DNA from: Helicobacter_D sp964464895
GTDB lineage: Bacteria; Campylobacterota; Campylobacteria; Campylobacterales; Helicobacteraceae
Reading direction: 5' to 3'
Length of the DNA stretch: 64,000 bases
Assembly (NCBI GenBank): GCA_964464895.1
Contig: CAYXGY010000004.1
Coordinates: 56,203 to 120,202 of the forward strand
The position numbers and the translations under genes are program-made. Positions 1-7,623 of this stretch are shown piece after piece (the first letter of the stretch is position 1; each line of letters opens with the position of its first letter). The notes beneath the pieces are model-generated. The model was not told where the DNA came from. It did no database searches and worked only from the letters and a program-made list of their open reading frames with translations.

Positions 1-512
1 TTTTGTGTGTAAAATTCGCTACCTAAATCATCACCGAATCCATTATGTGTAAAAATTCCCTTGAGATTCAAATGATTTTTGCTAATGATTTGAAATGCTT
101 GATTCAACTCTTCTTTTGCGATTCCATTGCGGTGCATTCCACTATTAACTTTGAGTTCAATATTGGTATTTTTGGGATAGTTTTGCAGGGATTCTAAGCT
201 TGATACAGAGAAATAAATTTTAGGAGATTGTAGTGCTTCTTTGAAAGAGGAATCGTAAGGCAATGAATAGGGATATAGAATCGTAATATGATGGAAAAAG
301 GACGCAACACATAAAGCCTCGTGAGCGTTTTTGACAAATGCACTTGCGATATTGATGCGTTTAGAGAGCTCGGCAATTTCCTTGATTCCATGTCCATAGG
401 CATTGTCTTTTAGAACAATAGCAATTTTTTCAGGATTTTTCGGGGTGATAGTATTTAAAATAACTTGATAATTATGTAGAAACTTTTTAGAATCTATTTG
501 TAGATAAGGCAT
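1..512 (-). CDS. alr: Alanine racemase, 5' part only (cut by the window edge)
   Basis: About 170 N-terminal codons are present. The rest of the gene lies beyond base 1. Alanine racemase is a cytoplasmic PLP enzyme that makes D-alanine for peptidoglycan. The PLP-lysine motif VLKDNAYGHG is clear at residues 33-42, with Lys35 as the expected Schiff-base residue, and the family motif around the conserved arginine appears as NSGMHRNGI. The ATG at 510-512 is preceded by an AAGGGG ribosome binding site at 523-528. A small CCCTT/AAGGG hairpin in the 33-nt gap after the upstream cytochrome gene overlaps that site and could tune translation (inference). The two genes are probably cotranscribed. Confidence 0.9.
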   Translation of the reverse strand, partial: MPYLQIDSKKFLHNYQVILNTITPKNPEKIAIVLKDNAYGHGIKEIAELSKRINIASAFVKNAHEALCVASFFHHITILYPYSLPYDSSFKEALQSPKIYFSVSSLESLQNYPKNTNIELKVNSGMHRNGIAKEELNQAFQIISKNHLNLKGIFTHNGFGDDLGSEFYTQ

Positions 513-545
513 CTAAGAAAATCCCCTTCTCCAAGAGGGAAAGGG

Positions 546-866
546 TTACTTGCTAGCTTCAGGAAGCTTAGAAATGTAGTCTGCTACTGCATCAATATCT
601 GCGTCGGTGAGTTTAAAGTTTTTCATATTTGCATACATTATTGCTTTTGCGCCACCATTGTCCGCAGTTCCTGCTGCATAGCCGTTGAGTTGCTCTACCA
701 ATCTTTCTTTTGGCATTCCAGCGATGGTTACACCGCCTTTACTTCCTGGAGCTACTTTTTCAGCATTTGCTCCGTGACACGCAACACATTTTTTGTAAAT
801 TGCCGCACCATCACTTGCCATTAAACAGCCAGCTGCCAATACAATTCCTAGTAAAATCTTTTTCAT
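546..866 (-). CDS. Class I cytochrome c (c553-type), periplasmic
   Basis: This 106-aa protein has an N-terminal export signal (residues 1 to about 17) and a single haem c attachment site CVACH at residues 27-31. Methionines in IMYANM (77 and 81) are candidates for the sixth iron ligand. Size and layout fit the small c553 cytochromes of epsilonproteobacteria, which carry electrons from the bc1 complex to the cbb3 oxidase. Cys14 gives a poor lipobox, so signal peptidase I cleavage near LMA|SDG is more likely. The ATG follows an AAGGAG site. The upstream region has a 28-bp palindrome at 924-951. alr follows 33 nt downstream. Confidence 0.9.
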   Translation of the reverse strand: MKKILLGIVLAAGCLMASDGAAIYKKCVACHGANAEKVAPGSKGGVTIAGMPKERLVEQLNGYAAGTADNGGAKAIMYANMKNFKLTDADIDAVADYISKLPEASK

Positions 867-923
867 AGTTAAACTCCTTTATGATTAAGATATTTGTAAT
901 CATATCTTTTTAATATAAAACCA

Positions 924-951
924 TTCTAAAAATCTTGCAAGATTTTTAGAA
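924..951. repeat. 28-bp perfect palindrome upstream of the cytochrome c gene
   Basis: The sequence reads identically on both strands over 28 bp, centred between 937 and 938 (core AATCTTG|CAAGATT). It lies in the divergent gap between the cytochrome c gene (start 866) and the histidine kinase (start 1068). Candidate -10 elements of the cytochrome gene (TATATT or TATGAT on the minus strand) lie between it and the ATG, so it would sit at or just upstream of the -35. It has no unpaired loop and no gene ends here, so a dimeric-repressor operator is more likely than a terminator. I do not recognise the motif. Confidence 0.75.
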
Positions 952-1067
952 ATTTTTTGCAAATTGTGAGTTTTTAATGGTTTTTACTTAGCGTTTTATG
1001 TGGAATCCTAAAAATTAGTGTTACAATGTCGCACAAATTATTTCTTTAAGATTTTAGGATTAGATAT

Positions 1068-2672
1068 TTGAAAATATTTAAGATTTTTGGGACAACACTA
1101 GAAGCAAAAGCGCGCGTATTGGTGTTTAATATTGCTTCAGGATTGCTTTCTTTAGCAGTTGTTTCCTATGTCTATTATTTTAGTTTAAAATATGATTATG
1201 ATGTTCTTTTTGCTGAATATAGCCAATCTCTCATTAGTTTGGAGGGATTGCGTAAAAGCGTCAATGATACCCAAGAATTATTGATGAAGGCAAGTGGGGA
1301 AAGAGAAATTGTAAAGACGCAAGAAGCCATTATCACGCAATGGGCAAATTATCAAAATTTACAAAGTAATCTTTTGAGTGAAAGCTATTTCACGCATTTT
1401 TTATTAAAAATCTACTATCTTTTTGGGAAAGAAAACCTAAACTTATATGAGAAATCTAATTTTAAAGAGAATCTCAATCATCTCAATGATGTGATTAATG
1501 AATATCTTGTTTTGTTGCAAAATGTCATACAAGAACTCCCTATTCAATGGGAAATCTCCAAGCAGAGTGCGGAGAATCTTAATCAAGAGATTTCACGAAT
1601 GATTGATGCGAGTTCGCGTTTCATAGAGATTAAAAAAGAGCGCAATAATACGCTCTTTAGTGTCGTGCATAAAGTCGTTTTGGTGATGATGTGTTTGATT
1701 ATGCTCACGACAATTTTGCTTAGTTTTTTGATTTTGCGTAATATTAAAAGTTTATATGCAATGTCAGAAAAAAGAGTGCAAGAAAAGACGAAAGAATTGC
1801 AGAATCTCAACAATTCTCTACAAGAAAAAATAGAACAAGAAGTGCTTGAGAGTCGTAAAAAAGACCAAATTATGTACCAGCAAGCACGGCTTGCAAGTAT
1901 GGGGGAGATGATTGGCAATATTGCGCATCAGTGGAGGCAGCCCTTAAATGCACTGATGTTGTTAATTCAGACATTTAAGGTGAAGTCTCAGAATGGAAAA
2001 CTAACACAAGAGTTTATTGATTTGCAAGTCAATGATGGTTTGAAGATTGCTAAGGCAATGTCTCAAACGATTGAGGATTTTCGTAATTTCTTCCATTCTT
2101 CTAGCAACAAGGAAGTCTTCAACCTAAAAGAAAATATCCAAGATTCTCTTTCGCTTGTCAATGCGTTTTTGAAACAAAACGAAATTAGTGTTATGGTGGA
2201 TTGTCCAGAGCATATTGAGCTTTATGGTTATAAAAATGCCTTTTCGCAAGTAATCTTGAATCTTATTAAAAACTCTGAAGATGTATTAAAAGACCGCTTG
2301 ATTTCTCCTGCTAGGATTTATATTGTCGTAAGTATGGAAAACGATGGGACAATGAAAGAATTTTCATCTAAAGGTTGTGTCAAGATTCTCTTTACAGATA
2401 ATGGGGGAGGCGTGAAATTAGAGGATATTCAAAAGATTTTTGAACCCTATTTCACAACCAAGCATAAATCGGTTGGCACAGGAATCGGGCTTTATATGTC
2501 CAAACAAATTATAGAAAAACAAATGCAAGGTAGCATTGAAGTGCAGAATGTGCGCTATAATGATAAATTGAATTTGTGTAAAGAAAAAGTATGTATGCTA
2601 GATTGTCCTGTCAAAGATGGCACTTGTGGGGCGCAATTTATCATCACGATTCCGCTTAGAAGTGAAGAGTAA
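1068..2672 (+). CDS. Membrane-bound sensor histidine kinase with a C-terminal Cys cluster
   Basis: This 534-aa kinase has two membrane segments (about residues 15-40 and 200-222) flanking a sensory domain of about 160 residues, then a coiled coil (about 225-270). The H-box IGNIAHQWRQPLNAL has phosphoacceptor His287, in the HQWRQP style common in epsilonproteobacteria. The ATPase boxes follow: NLIKNSEDVL (N), FTDNGGGV (G1), IFEPYFTTK (F) and GTGIGLYMSK (G2). An insertion before the last beta strand carries Cys504, 509, 513 and 520 (C-X4-C-X3-C-X6-C), suggesting metal or redox sensing (inference). The start is TTG, with AGGA 8 nt upstream. The response regulator follows after 9 nt and is the likely partner. 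The signal is unknown. Confidence 0.9.
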   Translation: MKIFKIFGTTLEAKARVLVFNIASGLLSLAVVSYVYYFSLKYDYDVLFAEYSQSLISLEGLRKSVNDTQELLMKASGEREIVKTQEAIITQWANYQNLQSNLLSESYFTHFLLKIYYLFGKENLNLYEKSNFKENLNHLNDVINEYLVLLQNVIQELPIQWEISKQSAENLNQEISRMIDASSRFIEIKKERNNTLFSVVHKVVLVMMCLIMLTTILLSFLILRNIKSLYAMSEKRVQEKTKELQNLNNSLQEKIEQEVLESRKKDQIMYQQARLASMGEMIGNIAHQWRQPLNALMLLIQTFKVKSQNGKLTQEFIDLQVNDGLKIAKAMSQTIEDFRNFFHSSSNKEVFNLKENIQDSLSLVNAFLKQNEISVMVDCPEHIELYGYKNAFSQVILNLIKNSEDVLKDRLISPARIYIVVSMENDGTMKEFSSKGCVKILFTDNGGGVKLEDIQKIFEPYFTTKHKSVGTGIGLYMSKQIIEKQMQGSIEVQNVRYNDKLNLCKEKVCMLDCPVKDGTCGAQFIITIPLRSEE

Positions 2673-2681
2673 GGAGAAAGT

Positions 2682-3359
2682 ATGTTGTCAAAAAATGATG
2701 AGAAAATTTTAAAAAATTTAAAAGTTCTCTATGTTGAAGACGAAGAAGATATATTGAAATTTGCTTCTATGGTGCTTGAGGATTATGTGGATAAGCTTTT
2801 GATTGCGCGTAATGGAAAAGAGGCTTTAGAGATTCTAAAAAATGAAAATGTTGATTTGATTATTACAGATATTTTAATGCCTAAGCTTAATGGGATAGAG
2901 TTAATCCGAGAGATTCGCAAGAATCCGCTTTGGGATTTATCCGTCATTGTGGTAACCGCCCACACAGAAACGCGTTATTTGCTAGATTGTATTGAGCTAA
3001 GAGTGGAGGGATATATCTTAAAACCAATTGATGTAGAGGAATTACTAAAAACGATTTTTCGCGCAACTTTACCCAAATATCAGGCGAATGAGTTGCGTGC
3101 TAAAAACGCTCTTTTGAATGCGATTTCTGTATTTGTCGGTGGTAAGAAAATTGAGATTATTAAATATCTCATTGAGCATAGTGATAGTGAAAATATTTTT
3201 TATGGTTCTTATGAGGATATTGTGCAGGAAGTGGGTGTGAGCAAGCCCACAGTGGTCAAAACATTTCACCAACTGATTGATACAGGTTTGCTTGTGCGCT
3301 TGAAAAACAAGATTTACAAATTCCAACCCGATATTTCACAATACAAAGAGGAATCTTAA
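2682..3359 (+). CDS. Response regulator with REC domain and RepL-like winged-helix output
   Basis: The 225-aa protein starts with a receiver domain (about residues 12-125). It has acidic residues Glu19/Asp20, phosphoacceptor Asp63 in LIITDILMPK, Thr92 and Lys114. The C-terminal part (about 145-220) reads as a winged helix whose recognition region is VSKPTVVKTFHQLIDTGLL. This resembles RepL-type plasmid replication/copy-control proteins more than OmpR, NarL or NtrC output domains (judged by eye). It is encoded 9 nt after the histidine kinase, so the two form a two-component pair. ATG with an AAGGAG site just upstream. The DNA target is unknown. Confidence 0.85.
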   Translation: MLSKNDEKILKNLKVLYVEDEEDILKFASMVLEDYVDKLLIARNGKEALEILKNENVDLIITDILMPKLNGIELIREIRKNPLWDLSVIVVTAHTETRYLLDCIELRVEGYILKPIDVEELLKTIFRATLPKYQANELRAKNALLNAISVFVGGKKIEIIKYLIEHSDSENIFYGSYEDIVQEVGVSKPTVVKTFHQLIDTGLLVRLKNKIYKFQPDISQYKEES

Positions 3360-3464
3360 GGGATTAGGAGTTGAAGTTTGCGGCTTTGTCAAGGATTAGG
3401 AAGCGGTGTTTCAATAAGAGATTGTAGCATAGAGTTAAGGTTAATTTAAAAAAGTAGAATCAGA

Positions 3465-4595
3465 ATGGAATATAGAAAAGATGTATTTTATCTAGCAGGT
3501 TATGACCCACGCAGTTATCGCTACTATTATATGCTTTTGAAGCGGAATCTCTATAAGCAAAACCATCTCAATGGATTGGATTTGAGTCTTTCTCCTTGCA
3601 CTCAAGAGGGCAAGATTCCCTATTGTGTAATTTTTGGCAAACAATCACAAGCCAATTATCATTTTTTGCAATGGGACGAGATTGTAAAGAAATATTGGGC
3701 AAAAAGCCTGTTTGATTTTATCTATGATTTTGCATTTTCTTTTAGACGCTATGTTCTTTTAGGGACGGTGAGGAATGTCGCTAGGGAATCTAGGACACAA
3801 TTAATTGCAGGATTGTATCCGATTTTATATTTTTGCTTGAGCTATACATTGAGTTTTGTCGGAATCTTTTATTTGTTTAGAGCCATTCAATCGTGGAATC
3901 TTTTTGCTGCGATTGCCTGTGCAATTCTCTGTGTATGGGTTGCGACAAAGATGATTTTGTATTTGGGACAAAAGTTTGCGGTCTTTTGGCTGTCAAATAT
4001 TTATACCTTTTGTGCCAAATACGCGACAGGCGAGATTGCAGAAGCGCAGACTTTAGTTGATGAGTTTGGTGATGTGATTGTGAAAACATTACAAAAAAAT
4101 CAAGAGACTAAAAATTATGAATTGATTTTTTGTTCCCATAGTGTTGGGACGATTTTAGCGATTAGCGTTGCGGCAAAAGTCGTTAGAATCGCGCAGGAGC
4201 AAAAGATTGATTTGCGTGCTCTTAAGATTCTCACGCTTGGGCAATGTATCCCCCTTGCGAGTTTTCAAAAGGATTGCAGGCAGTTTAGGGAGGATTTGCA
4301 ACTTCTCGGGAATGTGCCTCTTGTATGGTTTGATTTTACCGCTAAGATTGATGGGGCTTGCTTCCCCTTGCTTGATTTTTTTCGCGCTTCTGGAATCCCT
4401 GCAAAATTCAAGCCACACTTCCTATCTCCTAGATTTCATCGGCTTTTTACTCCTAAAACTTACAAAAAAATACGTTATAATTGGTATCTAGCACACTTTT
4501 TATATTTATACGCCAATGAGATTTTAGGTACATACGATTTTTTTAATTTTGTTGGTGGTAAAAATACTTTAGAATCCAAGATAGGAGCCATCTAA
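3465..4595 (+). CDS. Predicted membrane-anchored alpha/beta-hydrolase-like protein, Cj1410c-type
   Basis: This 376-aa protein has no signal peptide but two strong hydrophobic segments (about residues 112-138 and 145-170). The following domain contains LIFCSHSVGT, a serine-hydrolase nucleophile-elbow-like motif with Ser226. The stop codon overlaps the start of the cytochrome P450 gene (TAATG), so the two are translationally coupled. As I recall, the Campylobacter jejuni genes Cj1410c-Cj1411c-Cj1412c next to kpsS have the same order. Lipase or esterase activity is only inferred from the motif; I do not know a proven function. No strong ribosome binding site is visible. Confidence 0.75.
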   Translation: MEYRKDVFYLAGYDPRSYRYYYMLLKRNLYKQNHLNGLDLSLSPCTQEGKIPYCVIFGKQSQANYHFLQWDEIVKKYWAKSLFDFIYDFAFSFRRYVLLGTVRNVARESRTQLIAGLYPILYFCLSYTLSFVGIFYLFRAIQSWNLFAAIACAILCVWVATKMILYLGQKFAVFWLSNIYTFCAKYATGEIAEAQTLVDEFGDVIVKTLQKNQETKNYELIFCSHSVGTILAISVAAKVVRIAQEQKIDLRALKILTLGQCIPLASFQKDCRQFREDLQLLGNVPLVWFDFTAKIDGACFPLLDFFRASGIPAKFKPHFLSPRFHRLFTPKTYKKIRYNWYLAHFLYLYANEILGTYDFFNFVGGKNTLESKIGAI

Positions 4596-5971
4596 TGGGG
4601 CAATGTCCGTTTTTTCCTAAACCACATAAAAATAAAGCAAGCTTACTTACAACATTTTTTCTCAAACGTCGCTCTTGGCTTGATGGATTGTATGAAAAAA
4701 GTTATAAGATGAAATCAGGACAAGTTCAAATGCCAGGATTCAATCTTTATATCGTTAATCACCCTAAAGATGTGCATCGTGTAATGGTGGAGGAGGTGCG
4801 AAAATTCCCCAAAAGTAATTGGTTACACCAACTTTTAAAGCCCTTGCTTGGGGAGAGTATCTTTACAACTAATGGTGTGGTGTGGCAGAAGCAAAGAGAG
4901 CTTTTGCGTCCGAGTTTTGAGCAGGCACGCATTACAAAGGTTTTTGGCTTGATGAGTGAAGCCGTAGAGGATATGATGAAAAAGCTCGCACTTTATCCCA
5001 ATAATGGAATCGTAGAAGTAGATGAAGTGATGACTTTTGTAACCGCAGATGTGATTTTTCGCACGATTCTATCACAAAAATTAGATGAAGTGCGAGGCAA
5101 AGAAGTATTAGACGCTTTTGTGGTGTTTCAAGAGCAGACTGTGCGAACCGCAATTCGTAAAATGTTTTGTATTCCAGAGTGGATTTCCTATCTGCTAGGA
5201 GAACACAAACGCAAGAGAGCAGGGGAGACGATTCGTAGGGTCTTAGCAGAAATTATCCAACCGCGTTATGATGCAGTGAGCGCAGGAGATAAGGGTGAAT
5301 ATGGGGATATTTTAGCTTCATTACTAGAAGTAGTAGATCCACAAAGTGGCAAACGTTTTAGCTTTGAGGAGATTTTAGACCAAGTTGCAATGCTATTTTT
5401 GGCAGGACACGAGACTTCTGCAAGTGCTTTGACTTGGACTTTATATATTTTGAGCATTTCTCCAAAAGAACAGGAAAAAGCTTATCAAGAAATTTGCGAA
5501 GTTGCAGGTGAGGAGATTCTAACTTTGCAGCATCTTCGCAAATTAAAATATGTTTCTAATATCTTTAAGGAATCTTTGCGTCTTTATCCACCTGTTGGTT
5601 TTTTTGCAAGGACGGCAAAAGAGGAAGTTAAGATTCAAAATAAATTACTCCAAGCAGGAGATGGTGTGGTGGTTGCTCCTTGGCTCATTCAAAGACACGA
5701 GAGTTATTGGAAAAATCCTCATACGTTTGATCCTAGTCGTTTTGAAGATAAGAGTGCAATTCAAAAGGATACTTATTTGCCCTTTGGAATGGGTGAGCGC
5801 ATTTGTATTGGGCAGGGATTTGCAATGCAAGAGGCGATTTTGATTTTAGCTAATATTTTAAGAATCTATCAGCTGAAATTACGAGAAGATTTTGTGCCTG
5901 ATGTCGTAGGACGGTTGACGATTCGTTCGGCAAATGGAATGCAAATTCATTTTACCAAGAGAAAAGCTTAA
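4595..5971 (+). CDS. Cytochrome P450 (CYP172-like)
   Basis: This is a full-length 458-aa P450. The I-helix oxygen-binding motif AGHET is at residues 270-274, the K-helix E-X-X-R at Glu326-Arg329, and the haem loop FGMGERICIG has thiolate ligand Cys404. No N-terminal membrane anchor or fused reductase is present, and no ferredoxin partner is encoded nearby. The sequence looks like class II-type fatty-acid or xenobiotic hydroxylases, and the position matches the Campylobacter CYP172 gene beside kpsS. It overlaps both neighbours by one base (TAATG), forming a coupled trio. The substrate is unknown; a lipid linked to the capsule is an attractive guess. Confidence 0.93.
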   Translation: MGQCPFFPKPHKNKASLLTTFFLKRRSWLDGLYEKSYKMKSGQVQMPGFNLYIVNHPKDVHRVMVEEVRKFPKSNWLHQLLKPLLGESIFTTNGVVWQKQRELLRPSFEQARITKVFGLMSEAVEDMMKKLALYPNNGIVEVDEVMTFVTADVIFRTILSQKLDEVRGKEVLDAFVVFQEQTVRTAIRKMFCIPEWISYLLGEHKRKRAGETIRRVLAEIIQPRYDAVSAGDKGEYGDILASLLEVVDPQSGKRFSFEEILDQVAMLFLAGHETSASALTWTLYILSISPKEQEKAYQEICEVAGEEILTLQHLRKLKYVSNIFKESLRLYPPVGFFARTAKEEVKIQNKLLQAGDGVVVAPWLIQRHESYWKNPHTFDPSRFEDKSAIQKDTYLPFGMGERICIGQGFAMQEAILILANILRIYQLKLREDFVPDVVGRLTIRSANGMQIHFTKRKA

Positions 5972-6324
5972 TGAGAGAAAAGCTAGCAGGGACTTTATTG
6001 CTATGCGCACTCGTTCCTTTGATGATTATTGGCTATTTGCTCATTGTTATTGTAGGAATTTTTGGCAAAGTTTCGCGCGTGCGGCAGGGAGTGAGGGCTT
6101 TAGACCATTTTGTCAATGCAACTTTATTTAATGGTTATGCTTGGGAATCTGTTTCTTCGCATGCGTGGCGCGAACGTGAGAAAAAATGGGCGAAAATTGT
6201 GATAAGAATTACAGATTATTTTCAAAAAGACCATTGCAAACGTGCGAATGCAAGGGAACAAGCAGTGATTGATTTGGTATTGAAAAAACATTTGAACGAG
6301 CAAACGATTGGCAAGCAATTATAA
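5971..6324 (+). CDS. Small membrane protein, third gene of the P450 trio (Cj1412c-type)
   Basis: The 117-aa protein has one long N-terminal hydrophobic segment (residues 5-33) and then a basic, aromatic-rich cytoplasmic tail with many Lys, Arg, His and Trp residues. No catalytic motif is recognised. Its ATG overlaps the P450 stop codon by one base. Its stop is only 4 nt from the stop of kpsS on the other strand, so no room exists for a classical terminator. Conserved linkage to P450 and kpsS (from memory of Campylobacter) suggests a role with the P450, perhaps as a membrane tether or partner (inference). Confidence 0.75.
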   Translation: MREKLAGTLLLCALVPLMIIGYLLIVIVGIFGKVSRVRQGVRALDHFVNATLFNGYAWESVSSHAWREREKKWAKIVIRITDYFQKDHCKRANAREQAVIDLVLKKHLNEQTIGKQL

Positions 6325-6328
6325 AAAT

Positions 6329-7600
6329 TTACAATTTACTCTGCGTGTAGAGACATAATGGGAAGCTTATTTGATTTGGCAGTGATTTAGTTTTAGTGCG
6401 GGGGGGGGGATTTTTAGATAATGTGCCATAAAAACTACCATTGATTTGGTTGTGGTCTATAAGATATTTTCTAAAATTTGCAAAAAGTTGATGGTTGATT
6501 TTAAATTTTTTTGCACCTCTCCAAAATTGATGTAAAGGCTCTTGAAAAGTTAGCCCCTCAATATTATAAAATGCTCTACCGCATACTTTTGTTGGACATT
6601 TGTGCAAAATACTTGAAAGTCCGGTAGTGCTATTGATTACAATACAGCCTAGTGCGTTGTGTAGGAGGCTTGGCAAGTGAATATCGTGTAGATAAATCAC
6701 TCTTTGACTTACATTGAACTTTCTTGCGCATCGCTTGATAAAAATTTTGTAATTTTTATATCCTCTATCCATTGGGTGGTGCTTGATGACTAGAAAATGT
6801 TGAGGTTTTGAATATTGCGCAAACGAACGAATAGAGTTTTTGATGAAATTTTCAATTCTTTTAGGCTTAAAGTGGTTTTTAATTTGCGTATCATTATGTA
6901 CTTGTAGAATGAGGGCGAAATATTGCTTTTTAGATTCTAAAACAAATTCAATATCGTCTTTTTCGCTCAATTTGTAGAGTTGTTTTCTCAAGAGCGAAAG
7001 AAACCAAGGGAACATTTCTAAGCCACTTAAACTACGATGGTGTAGCTTATTATTGAAGTAAAATCCACACCAAAAGGCAGCAAACCAATAAAGAAAAGAA
7101 AACCAAGCCATACTACCAAAGGAATGGATGACATTATATTCTTTGTAATTTTCGTCTTTTTGTTTGGGACAGTAGTTAAGAAAGGTTCTTGGGTCTTTGG
7201 GGAGTGTGGAATTGGCATTGACACCTTCAACCTCCAAAGTAATAAAATTTGGGCGGATATAACCCTCTTCAAAAATAAAGCAAGGAATTTTGAGGGTTTT
7301 GGCAACCTCAATCGCAATTTTATGCAAGGGACGACAATCATTAAACATCAAGACTTTTTGGATATTATTTGTAAGATAGAATTGTTTGATAAAGTCTTTG
7401 AAGCCTTTTAGCTCTCCACGATAGCTTTGTGCGCCAAAAGGAAAAAAGAACAAATCCCCCCCATTGAAATTGAGTTTAAAGATTTGATTCTTATTTTTTT
7501 TAAGTTTTTGCGCTAAATGATAAAAAAATGGTCCCACGGGTCCTTGCAAAAGTAGAATATTAGAATCTTTAAATTGTGAAATAGCTTCCTCTAATTGCAT
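6329..7600 (-). CDS. kpsS: Capsule lipid-linker Kdo transferase KpsS
   Basis: The 423-aa cytoplasmic protein has KpsS hallmarks: GPVGPFFYHL near the N terminus, FIFEEGYIRPNFITLE, KHHPMDRG and INSTTG near the C-terminal half. In ABC-dependent capsule systems KpsS adds the first Kdo to lyso-phosphatidylglycerol, starting the poly-Kdo linker on which the capsule is anchored. A run of ten C bases encodes Pro398-Pro400 plus the first base of Arg401, after the conserved domain. It makes the last 20-odd residues frame-dependent: C9 gives about 410 residues, C10 423, C11 402. It is the last gene of the kpsMTEDS operon, 23 nt after kpsD. Confidence 0.92.
   Translation of the reverse strand: MQLEEAISQFKDSNILLLQGPVGPFFYHLAQKLKKNKNQIFKLNFNGGDLFFFPFGAQSYRGELKGFKDFIKQFYLTNNIQKVLMFNDCRPLHKIAIEVAKTLKIPCFIFEEGYIRPNFITLEVEGVNANSTLPKDPRTFLNYCPKQKDENYKEYNVIHSFGSMAWFSFLYWFAAFWCGFYFNNKLHHRSLSGLEMFPWFLSLLRKQLYKLSEKDDIEFVLESKKQYFALILQVHNDTQIKNHFKPKRIENFIKNSIRSFAQYSKPQHFLVIKHHPMDRGYKNYKIFIKRCARKFNVSQRVIYLHDIHLPSLLHNALGCIVINSTTGLSSILHKCPTKVCGRAFYNIEGLTFQEPLHQFWRGAKKFKINHQLFANFRKYLIDHNQINGSFYGTLSKNPPPRTKTKSLPNQISFPLCLYTQSKL
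6400..6409. repeat. Homopolymer tract (C10 on the kpsS strand), likely slippage site
   Basis: Ten consecutive G on the plus strand, C on the coding strand, lie inside kpsS at codons 398-401. Tracts of this length are the classical contingency loci of Campylobacter and Helicobacter, where slippage during replication switches the reading frame. Here slippage would only swap the C-terminal tail, because stops follow soon in all three frames. Confidence 0.9.
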
Positions 7601-7623
7601 TTAGGACCCTGCTTTTGCGTTTT

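Noticed and set aside
924..960. The 28-bp palindrome plus following T-run as a plus-strand terminator
   Set aside because: No gene ends upstream on the plus strand; the region lies between two divergent genes, so an operator is more likely.
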